A DNA stretch of 64,000 nucleotides from SKVR01 sp037441525 (GTDB lineage: Bacteria; Bacteroidota; Bacteroidia; Bacteroidales; UBA7960), in the NCBI GenBank assembly GCA_037441525.1, contig JBBISA010000006.1, positions 1 to 64,000 on the forward strand. Direction: 5' to 3'. How positions within the stretch are numbered: the stretch's first letter is position 1; each line of letters starts with the position of its first letter. The notes under the pieces were generated by a model that saw nothing but the letters and a program-made list of their open reading frames with translations, was not told the origin of the DNA and made no database searches. The position numbers and the translations under genes were made by a program. Shown in pieces: positions 11,401-19,480 of the stretch.

Positions 11401-14400
11401 CAAGGCAAATAAGAACTGCCCACGACGGAAGTTCTGTTTTCTACATGGATGGTGGCGAATTGGAACTGCTTGGTCGATATCACCACCTTACCAGCAACAT
11501 TTCAACGCTTGAACAAGTAAGAACCACTGCCATTGATTTCAATACACAAAACAGTTTTCGCCTTAGTAATGCAGGGACTTTAAATCTTGCATACTCAAAT
11601 AACGTTTTTCAAATGAGTGGAGGGGTAATCAATATTTATAATACTTCTGGTGATGCCGATTCTAGAATCATCAGAATAATGGCTGAAGATGCCAATGTAA
11701 CTGCCACAGCAGGAAAAATAAATATTTTTATAACCCGCAACACACCTCATAATATTGAAGTTCCTTATGGTGCATTACCCGGGATGTTTATTCACAAGGC
11801 AACCAGTGCTGGAACCAGTGCTTTTGCCCGGTTAATGGCAAACCTCAGACTAAATGGTGATCTTCACTTGTCAGGGTTCACCCAATTGTTGTCAAATACA
11901 AGTAGTTATAACCTTTCATTAGGAGACAACTTCATTATCGATCCCAATGCATCATATGTGCCCGGGCAAAATACAACCAGATTTTTGGGAAATACCAACT
12001 CAACACTAACAGCCAATGGTACCATCAATAGTGGTTTTTACAACCTGGAAATGGACAAAGGGTCGGATAATTCATTAACCATCTCCGGAAGCATATATAA
12101 CTATGTAGTAAGGAATAATCTCACCCTGAGTTCAGGAACCTTAAATGATAATGGAAAAACAGTAATAGCCCAACGCCATATTTATAACTCTGCTATTCAT
12201 ACAGGTACTGGAAAAATATTGATGGCTGGTGGCACCGTTTCACGAAATCTCGGAGGAAACGGTAGTGGGGAGTTCGGCAATCTCGAATTAAATCAGGATG
12301 ATGGTATCATTACAACTTTACTCTGTTCGCAGAAGGTAAACGGAATCTTTACCCATAATTTAGGAATATTGCACCTGGGCGAATTTGGTTTCACACTCGA
12401 GCAGGGATTTTTGCCTGCTGAACCATCACATTACTCAGCAACCCGCATGATCAGAACCAATGGTCTTTTATCGGACAAAGGGTTGAAAGTTCGGGTGGGT
12501 GCAAATGGCACACATTTATTCCCCGTTGGCACCAACCGCGAAGATAAGCCACGATATACTCCGGCAACTGTTGTTATAAGCAATCTGTCAGACGAAGGAT
12601 ACATAAGGGTTAATCCAGTGGGTCAGCAACTTCCAACACTAAACCAGCAAACAAATAAACCTGCATTGCAATTCTATTGGCGGATTCTAGGCGAAGAATT
12701 CGATACAGCGCCTAATACCCAATGGACACTCGTTTACGATGAACAGGATGTCCCCACCGAAGATTCAGGCGGTAATCCCATAATTAACGCCGATGACCAA
12801 TTTATTCCTGGAAAAGTGGTTGGGGCTTCTCGTTTGGCTGATCCTGGTGGCTTGGTTGATTATGTTAACAACCAAATACTTTTTAGCCCAGAAAACTTAA
12901 CAACAGGGAATTATACGGCTGCCCACCCTGATAGATTTTTGGGAGTGGTGCCGGTTTTTTACAGTAGAATTAGCGGAACCCAAAACTGGAGTGCAGTTAA
13001 TACATGGTCAGAATCATCTCACACCGGCGATCCAGCTACCAGAATCCCCGGTAGTGGCGATATAGTATATATTGGAAATGGTGGTGTCAACCAGGCACAG
13101 GGAGGCAATTACCACTGGGTTTTGGCTAATCAGAATGTCGAAGTGGCCGAACTCCATTTTACCCATCCTCCTGCCGGAGTTTGGCAACCCAGGTTAATTA
13201 TTGAAGAAAATCGCAGAACCACAATGGGAAGTATCCATGGTGAAGGTACTATTATGATTAGGGTTTCTTCTGTTCTAAAGCCCGAAATAGTTGCTGATTG
13301 GGGAGAATTTTTGAACAATAACCGAAACTGGGTAATTTTCGACCTGCGAAATGATGCAACAACCATTCTTTCTGTTTTATCCAGCGAATTTCCCAATTTA
13401 AGGCTCGAAGCTGGGGGCAATACCTCAGGATTACGAATTGCTGTATTCCCTGTTGATATTAAAGTAAGGGGCGACATGAGAATTGATCGCGGTGCTACCC
13501 TGTTGCTTTCTGATGGTGAAACTGGTGATATTTATGTTAATGGAAACACTCAGGTCGGGGGTAATCAATTTGGAAGATTACAGTTTACAGGTGGCACCAG
13601 GGCCAGAGTTTTTTCTACCAATAATCTTACTATTACCAATACCGACGATTTTTTCAACAATAACGTTTCTGTTTTGGCTACTCCAGCCAATGCATTGGTT
13701 CATAGGTTAGAAATTAGGGGTAATATTACCCAGCAACAGGGAAGTATAACCCTTTTCTCTAATAACAGTGGAGGCAATAACGTTGAATTAGTATTTACCA
13801 AAGAACAAAACAGTTCCTTTACAGTCCTTGCCGGGAATTTGCCAAATCTTTATCGGATAACTATCAACAAAGGTGCAAGTCAACTTCCAACTGTTTCTGT
13901 CAACACCAATATGGTACTAAATGCCCCCTCAGACATTGCCATAAAACCAATCAATCTTGTTAACGGTACCATAATACTCAATCATCCAAGTTTGAATGTT
14001 AATTTGTCAACCGGTGGAGGGTCTTATCTTATTCCTGCCTCAGCGGCTTTTGTTGTAAGCCAGGGTAGAGGCAATATTACCAATCAGGGGATAAATTTGA
14101 GAGGGAAACTCAGACTCGAAAATGAAGGTGCCCTGATTATGGGTGGCCAGAATAGTAACCGGATTATTCTGCAGTACGAGGGTTTGTTGCCAGAACTTGA
14201 GATTGCAGGCAATGCCCGACTGGAAATAAACTCACAAATTCGCAGACCTACCAATACCATCAACGGATCGCTAAAATACCGCCAAACAGGGGGGCTGGTT
14301 ATTATACATGGTATCGATGCCAATAACGAAAGAGCAAGACTCGAAATCACTAATAATGGCAGTGAATTTACCATGTCAGGCGGAAGGATTATTATTCGTC

Positions 14401-17400
14401 GTAGTGCTGGTAATCTTTTCGGCGATTTATGGTTAATTCCGCAAGTCAACAACGTTACCGGAGGTGAAATTATTCTTTCGCAAGGAGTAATTTCCGCCCA
14501 GGGTTCATTTCCAGGTTACCCGGTTGTTAATAACAATTATACCTTCAGGGTAAATTCTTCCAGTCCCCTTTTTAATTTAACCATTGGCAGCGATCCGGGG
14601 CATAACAGGCGAGCCACTTTATTATTGATGAATCAATCACTTATTGTTCACGGAAACCTTGTATTCAGAAATGACTTTACGGAGTTGTTCACCAATAACA
14701 GAGATGTGGAAATAAAAGGAGATTTGCAATTCAGAGGGGCATGGGTAAGAGGCACCACCGAAACAATAAGGTTTACAGGGGCTAACCAATCTATTTCAGG
14801 GTCACCCCAATTTACACATTTCATTGCAAACACTGCCGGAAGTCTTACACTTAATGCAGGGGCCAAACCTGTTATTAATGGCAACTTTTCTCTTCTTTCG
14901 GGCCAATTTGTTGATGGATCAAACCCAATCCGGGTAAAGGGCAATGTTTCTAATAACGGATTGTTTATAAGTTCCAATCCGACTGATCTTTCATCAGGAC
15001 TAAAAATGGTCGGTGAGGTTAATCAGAAGCTTTCAGGAGTGGGTATTTTCGGCCTGATTGAAGTTGATAATCCTTTAGGGATTACGCTTCAAAATAGTAT
15101 CACCATGGAGAATGATTTGATCCTAAACCGGGGTAATTTTAATATTGGCAGTTATCTTTTGACTTTAGGTCAAAATGCCATTATCAAACCTTTAAATCCA
15201 TTCTCATTCGATAATATGGTACTCACTGATGGTTTTTATGGTGAAAATGCCGGGGTTAAAAAATATTTGAGCGCACAGCCTGTCACCATGTTATTTCCAA
15301 TGGGAGTTCAAGGCAAATATACTCCTGCCCAAGTAACTGTATCCCAAGCATCAACATCGGGGAGTGTATTGGTTAAGCCTGTAAACTCTTTCCATCCTAC
15401 TGCCCTTGATCCCAATAACGTTCTTCATTATTTCTGGATTCTGAAAAGTGAGGGATTATCGGGTTTCCTTGGAGATGTTGCAATGGAATATATGCAGAAC
15501 GATGCTAAAGGAACTGAAAGCAGTTATCTTGCAGCCAGGTTTATTGATGAAACATGGACAAAGTTTCTGAATGATGCAGATTTTACATACATTGATGTGT
15601 TGACTAATAAATTAAGGTTCATGTACAGCGAGGGCGACAAACTCGATGGGCACTATTCTGCCGGTATAGATGAAGCCTTCAGTGAAACCTTACCCACCTT
15701 CACCACCATTAAGGAAAATTCGAATTGGGATGACTTAGATGCCTGGAGTAGAAGTGACGGGCAACCAGTTTCTTTTATCCCCTCGGGAGTTAACATTGTG
15801 GTAGCCACCGGAACAACCCTGCGAACCAATGGTAACAGACGACAAGCTTATACAGTAACTGTTTATGGCCGCCTTGAATTAGGAGAAACCTTTGGGCATA
15901 ATTTCGGCAGGATTGCCGGAAATGGCACCATTGCAAGCGGCAGGGAAACACTCCCAGCGGGTATATACACTGATTTCTTCTCAACGCCGGGGCATACAAT
16001 GGAATATGGGGGTTCAAGAAGTTTTATAATTAATCCTGACTATACAACCAATTTTCAAAACCTAATTATTGCCGGGTCAGGGACAAAAACGCTTCCTTCA
16101 ACACCAATTATTATTAATGGATATTTGCGCCTAAAAGATAATGCAAGGTTAAATCAAGGGCATAATATAACAATCAGAGGTGATTTCGAATTGCTTAATA
16201 ATTCAGTATTTGAAGGTATTTTATCACGAAGTATTTTTTTCGAAGGGGTTAATATATCCATAAATGAAGGTGCCAGATTAAATTGTGATTATGGCAGTCA
16301 CTATTTAAGATTGAATGGCTCAACACATAAAATCATTCAAGGAAACCTTATCACCGCTAATTCACGGTTTCAAAATATTGAAGTTAATTCGCCACGGGGA
16401 GTTTCATTCATAGGAAATTTTGAAGTCAGATCGTTTCTGACACTAAGAAATAATTCTGTGGTTGTTATTCCCAATCCTGCCCATGAATTATATCTATGGG
16501 GTCTTAATCCGTTTTCCGTTGCCCCATCACAAGGAAGTTATATCTCTGGTAAATTAAAGAGAAGACTTGCAGCCGGTTCGAATCATATTTTCCCTGTTGG
16601 TAAAAATGGGATTTTCAGACAGGTTACCCTTAACAATGTCACAGCTACTACAATTTGGACTGTTGAGTATTTTGATGGTATACCACCCTTTAATACCCAA
16701 TCACGCAATTCAAACTTGAGTTGGGTACCCGAAACAGGATATTGGAGCATCAATGGCCCTAATGGTGCAACAGCAAGGGTGCAACTTTCAGGAGTTATCG
16801 ATGCTACCTACCCATTCCACGATCATCCACAGGTAACTGATTTTATTGTTGTTGCAGAATGGAGTGGTACTCAGTGGTTTAGCAGAGGACAGTCGTCAAT
16901 TACAACTGCTGGAAACAGGTTCAATGTAAATGCAGGAATAATTTCAGGCTTTTCTTTGAAGCATTTCACTATTGGTCAAAGTTCTGATATTATTGCGGCT
17001 TTGCCCATTGAACTGCTTTCGTTCACCGCCCGCTTCGATAAAAAGGAAGTGTTACTCGATTGGATTACAGCATCTGAAACCAACAACGATTACTTCACCA
17101 TTGAAAGAAGTAGTAATGCCACCGATTTTCAGGTTGTTGCTGTAATTGCATCGAAGGCAGAATATGGAAATAGCAATCGTAAACTTTTCTATTCGGCAAT
17201 AGATAATGAGCCTTTAACCGGTTTGGCTTATTACAGGCTTAAACAGACTGATTTCGACGGAACCTCTTCCTATAGCAATATTATCGCCGTTAATTCAATA
17301 GTGCAATCTAATCAAACATTTAGTCTATATCCCAATCCTAACCGTGGTAACGGATTTAATATGGTTGTACATGGGTTAACGAGCTTGGAAAAGTTAGTTT

Positions 17401-17576
17401 TGCAGGTGGTTGATCTTGGTGGTAGAACCGTTCATTATGATACACTAATAGCCAACGAATCAGGCTCTTTACATTCTTACATAATTCCGGAAGGACTTTT
17501 AAATCCAGGGATTTACATCGTTCATATTTCAGGAATTTCTGGTAAGCAGAACTTTCGAATGGTAGTTAATAATTAG
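5427..17576 (+). CDS. giant modular T9SS-secreted surface protein
   Basis: One open frame encodes about 4,049 residues. The ATG at 5427 places a signal peptide (charged SIKR, then a hydrophobic core ending near NSQA) at the N-terminus; an in-frame ATG at 5385 would add 14 residues. The body is Gly/Asn/Thr/Ser-rich, with repeated short strands of the pattern 'GNLTI/SGSGSITF', as expected of a beta-helix or stacked-strand passenger. Four blocks each open with a W-x4-TW-like segment (near residues 40, 1555, 2515 and 3428), and a YPIG/FPVG-type segment occurs near 1427, 2362, 3288 and 3721. A fibronectin-like LPIELLSFTA segment precedes the type A T9SS sorting domain (about 3963-4049, starting FSLYPNPNRG). 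Surface export by T9SS is well supported. Adhesion or matrix function is only a guess; no catalytic motif was recognised. Confidence 0.88.
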   Translation: MENFTPSIKRAIQYLLLTILLFIIPAIGNSQAINDFKSIQTGNWQATSTWQIWNGTTWVAATYYPGNGATGNVIVEFGHTVTVGVVVTLTQSLTVSGTLTLGTSNFTVAGNTLVTGILADTSNTGTNLLQGTLEVTGTGSIPVLRGATLWGGIKQNSSGNINITTTTIFSGSNQTISGSGSGSITFATADISNNIQVTNQKSVLIMIDLRGLGANAVFVNDVNSQVEYRGTNIPMATGQLVSSANGNIFYYNANAEHTIKFTDYFHLHFGTDNGTTDRNKDIQDIAGTLNVFGNLNILHRARVNTSNLQPQHIIIHGNLSLSNSNAGFYTRNADVIHAITIHGNIINNGQILLRRDNQNRFADLTMTGSGNIITGTGIFTFRSIKLTNSNPKVINTSSNIDFLSGNTIEGNGIDNTGGQLSFVSGNVRIADASSFYIKSDNEITFNNLWIGSTSHAAIAILQSNIRINKDLYLYHNSSGYLDMRGYRVTVLGTLYRRDAGQFRGNNTSELILGNGNTISVAVTNYTNLIAFQAGFNQLGKLYQNVVNSGLFYSISAPVIVDDIEIAAGELRNTSDLTLRNSFVNNGIYAQTAGTTFFSKPGGGTIAIVGSGTHTFHNISIENPTSLITSTSFNIRNNFISNSNAPSGFLADAGAAVFNVNANDHFIQGTGSGTVTFNNLTYQGTGIKYIARSINVTNSLQINNGANVFIDNAASHVINVKDITVGQGVSGQFQVRNSGTLTAPHQLNISGRLAVLNGATFRVHLSTVRYAGVTFSGEGDVLSGNGSFSFQSVSLTNNAPKSFVTSSLIYFYRGDLSPNHFTNNGGAFNPPDGIMYFRDNSTAWQINGTGDITFGKLRIGANTTTNMVLNRNITISESIIFSQNTSLNYLDLNGNTLTLIGDHSRVNDGRFRGRPGSQLIIEGTGNFTSAFVFDQSTPGTTNYFDGFIFNRDGNGELRLSNLIQVHTLDAIKGILNSFGGSITVIAGGLAHFKNALFIDTNAGGINTFLGTLIIDPEASFNPTANSELNLGGIITNNGFFTKEGDNTINFPANTVLQGNMPYFFLNGTLLVAPGIRVVNQVNVDTIGVFTNGRINGSGANSTWDNRSYLVYNNANEPMGTGDLVANHVPNTFIYSRQENSQNVKGTTYHNLVFRGGGNRTLMNVLTVNGNLTIGEKNIVLCQEFQITGNLAGRFVMEAESELVIGRDVVSPQPGFPTLFIGDNIEFDEISIVRFDGRAQNISHVPVYSNLAISRAGGNKTITGNVTVNGYLLITSGTLAFGSDSPKTLVVNGDLIGNAGAVDLRGGPAHQMQLNGLINQVNRFYYAPGTLVRYSSIENQQVFAPTDPSDHYARLQIEGGSSKSLDGNIRIYEQLILTSGRLSLGDFNVTLYNATVSGDFNDNTMIETNGAGFLERSGTGGTANAYMTGIYPIGSQGRYSPVRVYEIGGAHANGRYFRIKAVPVKHQSIPDSYDALVRFWEFQTNAGNGQARVDMFFSPLDVIGDQLLYKAYQWNGSAFLFHPSIQMLADRISLTTLIPIQGQWTAYDNETVRKTFYSYLSGPWNDVDTWTTDPSGQLLEGSRVPGASDNAVILSGRTVELTEDIHAKGLNIEIRQNAILDLNTFRFTQIVSTLKGEGVLRIASNSMPLVALNQFVQPQGGTVEYNVAQNIFELNNQAFYNNLTINLPDQTNTAVLVNNLEVFGHLKILQGGLQIFRNDPTSNVYLPITLTVGKDIYVQEKGFIATGTASTTSGSLPPVGTTPGALVPRYYDIYHKVHIGGSLINEGQVKFISNDITIANFANLTSRGAATVRFFGTENAVLECMGASDFYNVIVDKGLGAIAELEINAFQPDNFRLFGANRFNAGTWGINPEVRKALWIRNGILRLTGYTSIASLTEGRGGTNNSSWIIPANAALILDSPNVTVLVTADTPGEVQAIWGVNSTGVHKDDFPQELLLLGSLQINDGYLSTRMSGGIVFARAGGEATINGGKVSARQIRTAHDGSSVFYMDGGELELLGRYHHLTSNISTLEQVRTTAIDFNTQNSFRLSNAGTLNLAYSNNVFQMSGGVINIYNTSGDADSRIIRIMAEDANVTATAGKINIFITRNTPHNIEVPYGALPGMFIHKATSAGTSAFARLMANLRLNGDLHLSGFTQLLSNTSSYNLSLGDNFIIDPNASYVPGQNTTRFLGNTNSTLTANGTINSGFYNLEMDKGSDNSLTISGSIYNYVVRNNLTLSSGTLNDNGKTVIAQRHIYNSAIHTGTGKILMAGGTVSRNLGGNGSGEFGNLELNQDDGIITTLLCSQKVNGIFTHNLGILHLGEFGFTLEQGFLPAEPSHYSATRMIRTNGLLSDKGLKVRVGANGTHLFPVGTNREDKPRYTPATVVISNLSDEGYIRVNPVGQQLPTLNQQTNKPALQFYWRILGEEFDTAPNTQWTLVYDEQDVPTEDSGGNPIINADDQFIPGKVVGASRLADPGGLVDYVNNQILFSPENLTTGNYTAAHPDRFLGVVPVFYSRISGTQNWSAVNTWSESSHTGDPATRIPGSGDIVYIGNGGVNQAQGGNYHWVLANQNVEVAELHFTHPPAGVWQPRLIIEENRRTTMGSIHGEGTIMIRVSSVLKPEIVADWGEFLNNNRNWVIFDLRNDATTILSVLSSEFPNLRLEAGGNTSGLRIAVFPVDIKVRGDMRIDRGATLLLSDGETGDIYVNGNTQVGGNQFGRLQFTGGTRARVFSTNNLTITNTDDFFNNNVSVLATPANALVHRLEIRGNITQQQGSITLFSNNSGGNNVELVFTKEQNSSFTVLAGNLPNLYRITINKGASQLPTVSVNTNMVLNAPSDIAIKPINLVNGTIILNHPSLNVNLSTGGGSYLIPASAAFVVSQGRGNITNQGINLRGKLRLENEGALIMGGQNSNRIILQYEGLLPELEIAGNARLEINSQIRRPTNTINGSLKYRQTGGLVIIHGIDANNERARLEITNNGSEFTMSGGRIIIRRSAGNLFGDLWLIPQVNNVTGGEIILSQGVISAQGSFPGYPVVNNNYTFRVNSSSPLFNLTIGSDPGHNRRATLLLMNQSLIVHGNLVFRNDFTELFTNNRDVEIKGDLQFRGAWVRGTTETIRFTGANQSISGSPQFTHFIANTAGSLTLNAGAKPVINGNFSLLSGQFVDGSNPIRVKGNVSNNGLFISSNPTDLSSGLKMVGEVNQKLSGVGIFGLIEVDNPLGITLQNSITMENDLILNRGNFNIGSYLLTLGQNAIIKPLNPFSFDNMVLTDGFYGENAGVKKYLSAQPVTMLFPMGVQGKYTPAQVTVSQASTSGSVLVKPVNSFHPTALDPNNVLHYFWILKSEGLSGFLGDVAMEYMQNDAKGTESSYLAARFIDETWTKFLNDADFTYIDVLTNKLRFMYSEGDKLDGHYSAGIDEAFSETLPTFTTIKENSNWDDLDAWSRSDGQPVSFIPSGVNIVVATGTTLRTNGNRRQAYTVTVYGRLELGETFGHNFGRIAGNGTIASGRETLPAGIYTDFFSTPGHTMEYGGSRSFIINPDYTTNFQNLIIAGSGTKTLPSTPIIINGYLRLKDNARLNQGHNITIRGDFELLNNSVFEGILSRSIFFEGVNISINEGARLNCDYGSHYLRLNGSTHKIIQGNLITANSRFQNIEVNSPRGVSFIGNFEVRSFLTLRNNSVVVIPNPAHELYLWGLNPFSVAPSQGSYISGKLKRRLAAGSNHIFPVGKNGIFRQVTLNNVTATTIWTVEYFDGIPPFNTQSRNSNLSWVPETGYWSINGPNGATARVQLSGVIDATYPFHDHPQVTDFIVVAEWSGTQWFSRGQSSITTAGNRFNVNAGIISGFSLKHFTIGQSSDIIAALPIELLSFTARFDKKEVLLDWITASETNNDYFTIERSSNATDFQVVAVIASKAEYGNSNRKLFYSAIDNEPLTGLAYYRLKQTDFDGTSSYSNIIAVNSIVQSNQTFSLYPNPNRGNGFNMVVHGLTSLEKLVLQVVDLGGRTVHYDTLIANESGSLHSYIIPEGLLNPGIYIVHISGISGKQNFRMVVNN

Positions 17577-17651
17577 AAACCCTGTGTTCCTAATTTTTAA
17601 AACTTGCAAAATCATTAGTTCGCTCATCTTTCTTATTTACTGATATGACTC

Positions 17652-17689
17652 AAAAAAGGTACCCCGTGAGTTGAACCAACCGGGGTGCC
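17652..17689 (-). terminator. terminator after the AbgT-family transporter
   Basis: Arms GGTACCCCG (17659-17667) and CGGGGTGCC (17681-17689) pair with one G-T wobble, and an inner GTTG/CAAC stem extends the hairpin. On the minus strand it is followed by six T residues, just beyond the transporter stop codon. Confidence 0.7.
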
Positions 17690-17703
17690 GGTCATTATCC
17701 CCA

Positions 17704-19251
17704 TCACTTCAAATAAATCGGCCCATCAGGCCCAACGGGTATGCCCAGCCAAATCCATAGCATGAGCAGGGCTGTCCATACAACAGTAAGGAAAACCGTG
17801 TAGGGGAGCATTGTTGAAATAATGGTGCCAATGCCGTAACGTTTATCGTACTTTTCGGCAAAGGTTACTATCAGGGCAAAGTAGCTCATCATGGGGGTGA
17901 TAAGGTTGGTAAGTGAATCGCCAATACGGAAAGCTGCCTGAGTAATGCCAGGATGATAGGGCGGATCGAGAAGCATAAGCATGGGAATGAAAACGGGTGC
18001 AATAATGGCCCACTTGGCCGATGCGCTGCCCATGAAAAGGTTAATGAAGGCTGCCAGAAGCACAAAAGCCGCAAGCAATAACGGTCCGGTGAAATTGATC
18101 TCGGTAAGCAATGATGCTCCTTTAATGGCTATAATAAGCCCCAGGTTTGAGTAGTTGAAGAAATATACAAATTGCGCCGCAAAAAATACCAGTACAATAT
18201 AGCTGCCCATTCCGTTCATCGATTTTATGATGTGGTTCATCATATCCTTGTCGTTGCGCACTGTTCCCACTGTTATTCCATAGGCCAGGGCTGGCAGCAG
18301 GAAAAACAGCAGTATCCCCACAATTATTCCGCTGAAGAAAGGGGAGTGGAGTATGGAGCCGGTTTGCGGATCGCGCAACAAACCGTTTGCAGGTATTACG
18401 GTAAAGGCAAGGGCAATTACAAACACGATTGCAGTAACAGCTGCATACAGCAGGCCTCTTTTTTCGGTTCGGGTGAGCTGAACAATGGCAAACCGCTCGG
18501 CGGTGCCGGTATATTGCCCCAGACGGGGTTCAACAATACGCTCAGTAACCCATGTTCCCACAAAAAGCACCACAAAACTCGAAGCGATCATAAAATAATA
18601 GTTCACGGCGGGGTTAATCACCATCTCGGGATCGATAAGTTGTGCTGCCGAAGTAGAGATACCGGCCAGGATAGGGTCGATACTGCCGATAAAAAAATTG
18701 GCCCCAAAGCCACCGCTTACCCCACAGAATGCCGCTGCCAGCCCAGCCATAGGGTGCCTTCCCAGGGCATGAAATATCATTGCGCCTAAAGGAATCAATA
18801 CAACATAGCCGGCTTCAACTGCCATGCCCGAAATAACGCCTGCAAGCACAATTGCTGCTGTTATCAGTTTCCGTGGGGCTCCCAATACCAGCGCACGTAT
18901 CATCACTGCAAATAATCCTGTACCTTCGGCAAGGCCAATACCCACCATCACCACCAACACATAGCCAAGGGGTGGAAACCGAAGAAAATTATTGAGGATA
19001 TTGGTGTAAATCCACTTGAATCCATCAGCACTAACAAGATTATTGATCTCGACTGCCTGCTGGGTAGCTGGATTGACTGCCGAAACACCCAAAGCATGCA
19101 TAAGCCACGATAGCAAAACCACAAAAACTGCCAGTCCGCCAAAAATGGTGGCAGGATGGGGGAGTTTATTTCCAACAATTTCTATGATATCCAGGGAACG
19201 CGAGAAAGCTTTAGGAAAAAACTTCAGCACATTGTTGATAAGTTTCTTCAT
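17704..19251 (-). CDS. AbgT-family transporter
   Basis: This 515-residue inner-membrane protein has a basic N-terminus, then about a dozen hydrophobic spans. It carries family landmarks such as the HPATIF segment near residue 32, the VGIGLAEGTGLFAVMIRAL segment near 105-122 and the GGFGANFFIGSIDPILAG segment near 180-197. AbgT proteins include the p-aminobenzoyl-glutamate importer of E. coli and drug exporters such as MtrF and YdaH. The sequence alone does not decide which substrate or direction applies here. No abgA/abgB hydrolase genes lie next to it, so a folate-catabolite uptake operon is not supported. It is monocistronic, with a terminator immediately downstream. Confidence 0.88.
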   Translation of the reverse strand: MKKLINNVLKFFPKAFSRSLDIIEIVGNKLPHPATIFGGLAVFVVLLSWLMHALGVSAVNPATQQAVEINNLVSADGFKWIYTNILNNFLRFPPLGYVLVVMVGIGLAEGTGLFAVMIRALVLGAPRKLITAAIVLAGVISGMAVEAGYVVLIPLGAMIFHALGRHPMAGLAAAFCGVSGGFGANFFIGSIDPILAGISTSAAQLIDPEMVINPAVNYYFMIASSFVVLFVGTWVTERIVEPRLGQYTGTAERFAIVQLTRTEKRGLLYAAVTAIVFVIALAFTVIPANGLLRDPQTGSILHSPFFSGIIVGILLFFLLPALAYGITVGTVRNDKDMMNHIIKSMNGMGSYIVLVFFAAQFVYFFNYSNLGLIIAIKGASLLTEINFTGPLLLAAFVLLAAFINLFMGSASAKWAIIAPVFIPMLMLLDPPYHPGITQAAFRIGDSLTNLITPMMSYFALIVTFAEKYDKRYGIGTIISTMLPYTVFLTVVWTALLMLWIWLGIPVGPDGPIYLK

Positions 19252-19326
19252 GGGTATTGTGTTTATTAATTAAAAATCAGGTTGATAAGAATTGTTGATG
19301 AAGCATTGGTTCCTGCAGAACGGCGA

Positions 19327-19334
19327 CAAAGATA
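19327..19334 (-). promoter_or_regulatory. -7 element for the AbgT-family gene
   Basis: CAAAGATA on the plus strand reads TATCTTTG on the minus strand, a perfect TAnnTTTG match about 75 bp upstream of the start codon. No matching -33 TTTG was seen. Confidence 0.4.
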
Positions 19335-19447
19335 GGATTTTTAATATAACTCATACCGGGAACTACATGATGATTTAAACGCTTGTTTTTCACAGATTTT
19401 GTTTTGCTCCCAACATGCCTTTCACAATATTTACGAAAAACTATTGG

Positions 19448-19455
19448 TACATTTG
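19448..19455 (+). promoter_or_regulatory. -7 element for the acyl-CoA ligase gene
   Basis: TACATTTG is a perfect TAnnTTTG element ending 25 bp before the ATG, giving a short leader. It is divergent from the transporter promoter. Confidence 0.45.
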
Positions 19456-19480
19456 CCGTTCATTCTATTAACTACAATCA

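Noticed and set aside
14084..14452. 122-codon minus-strand frame inside the giant gene
   Set aside because: It is antisense to the T9SS cargo gene and has no recognisable motif.
18172..18789. 205-codon plus-strand open frame
   Set aside because: It is antisense to the AbgT-family gene and is His/Gln/Tyr-rich, as expected from the complement of membrane-protein codons.
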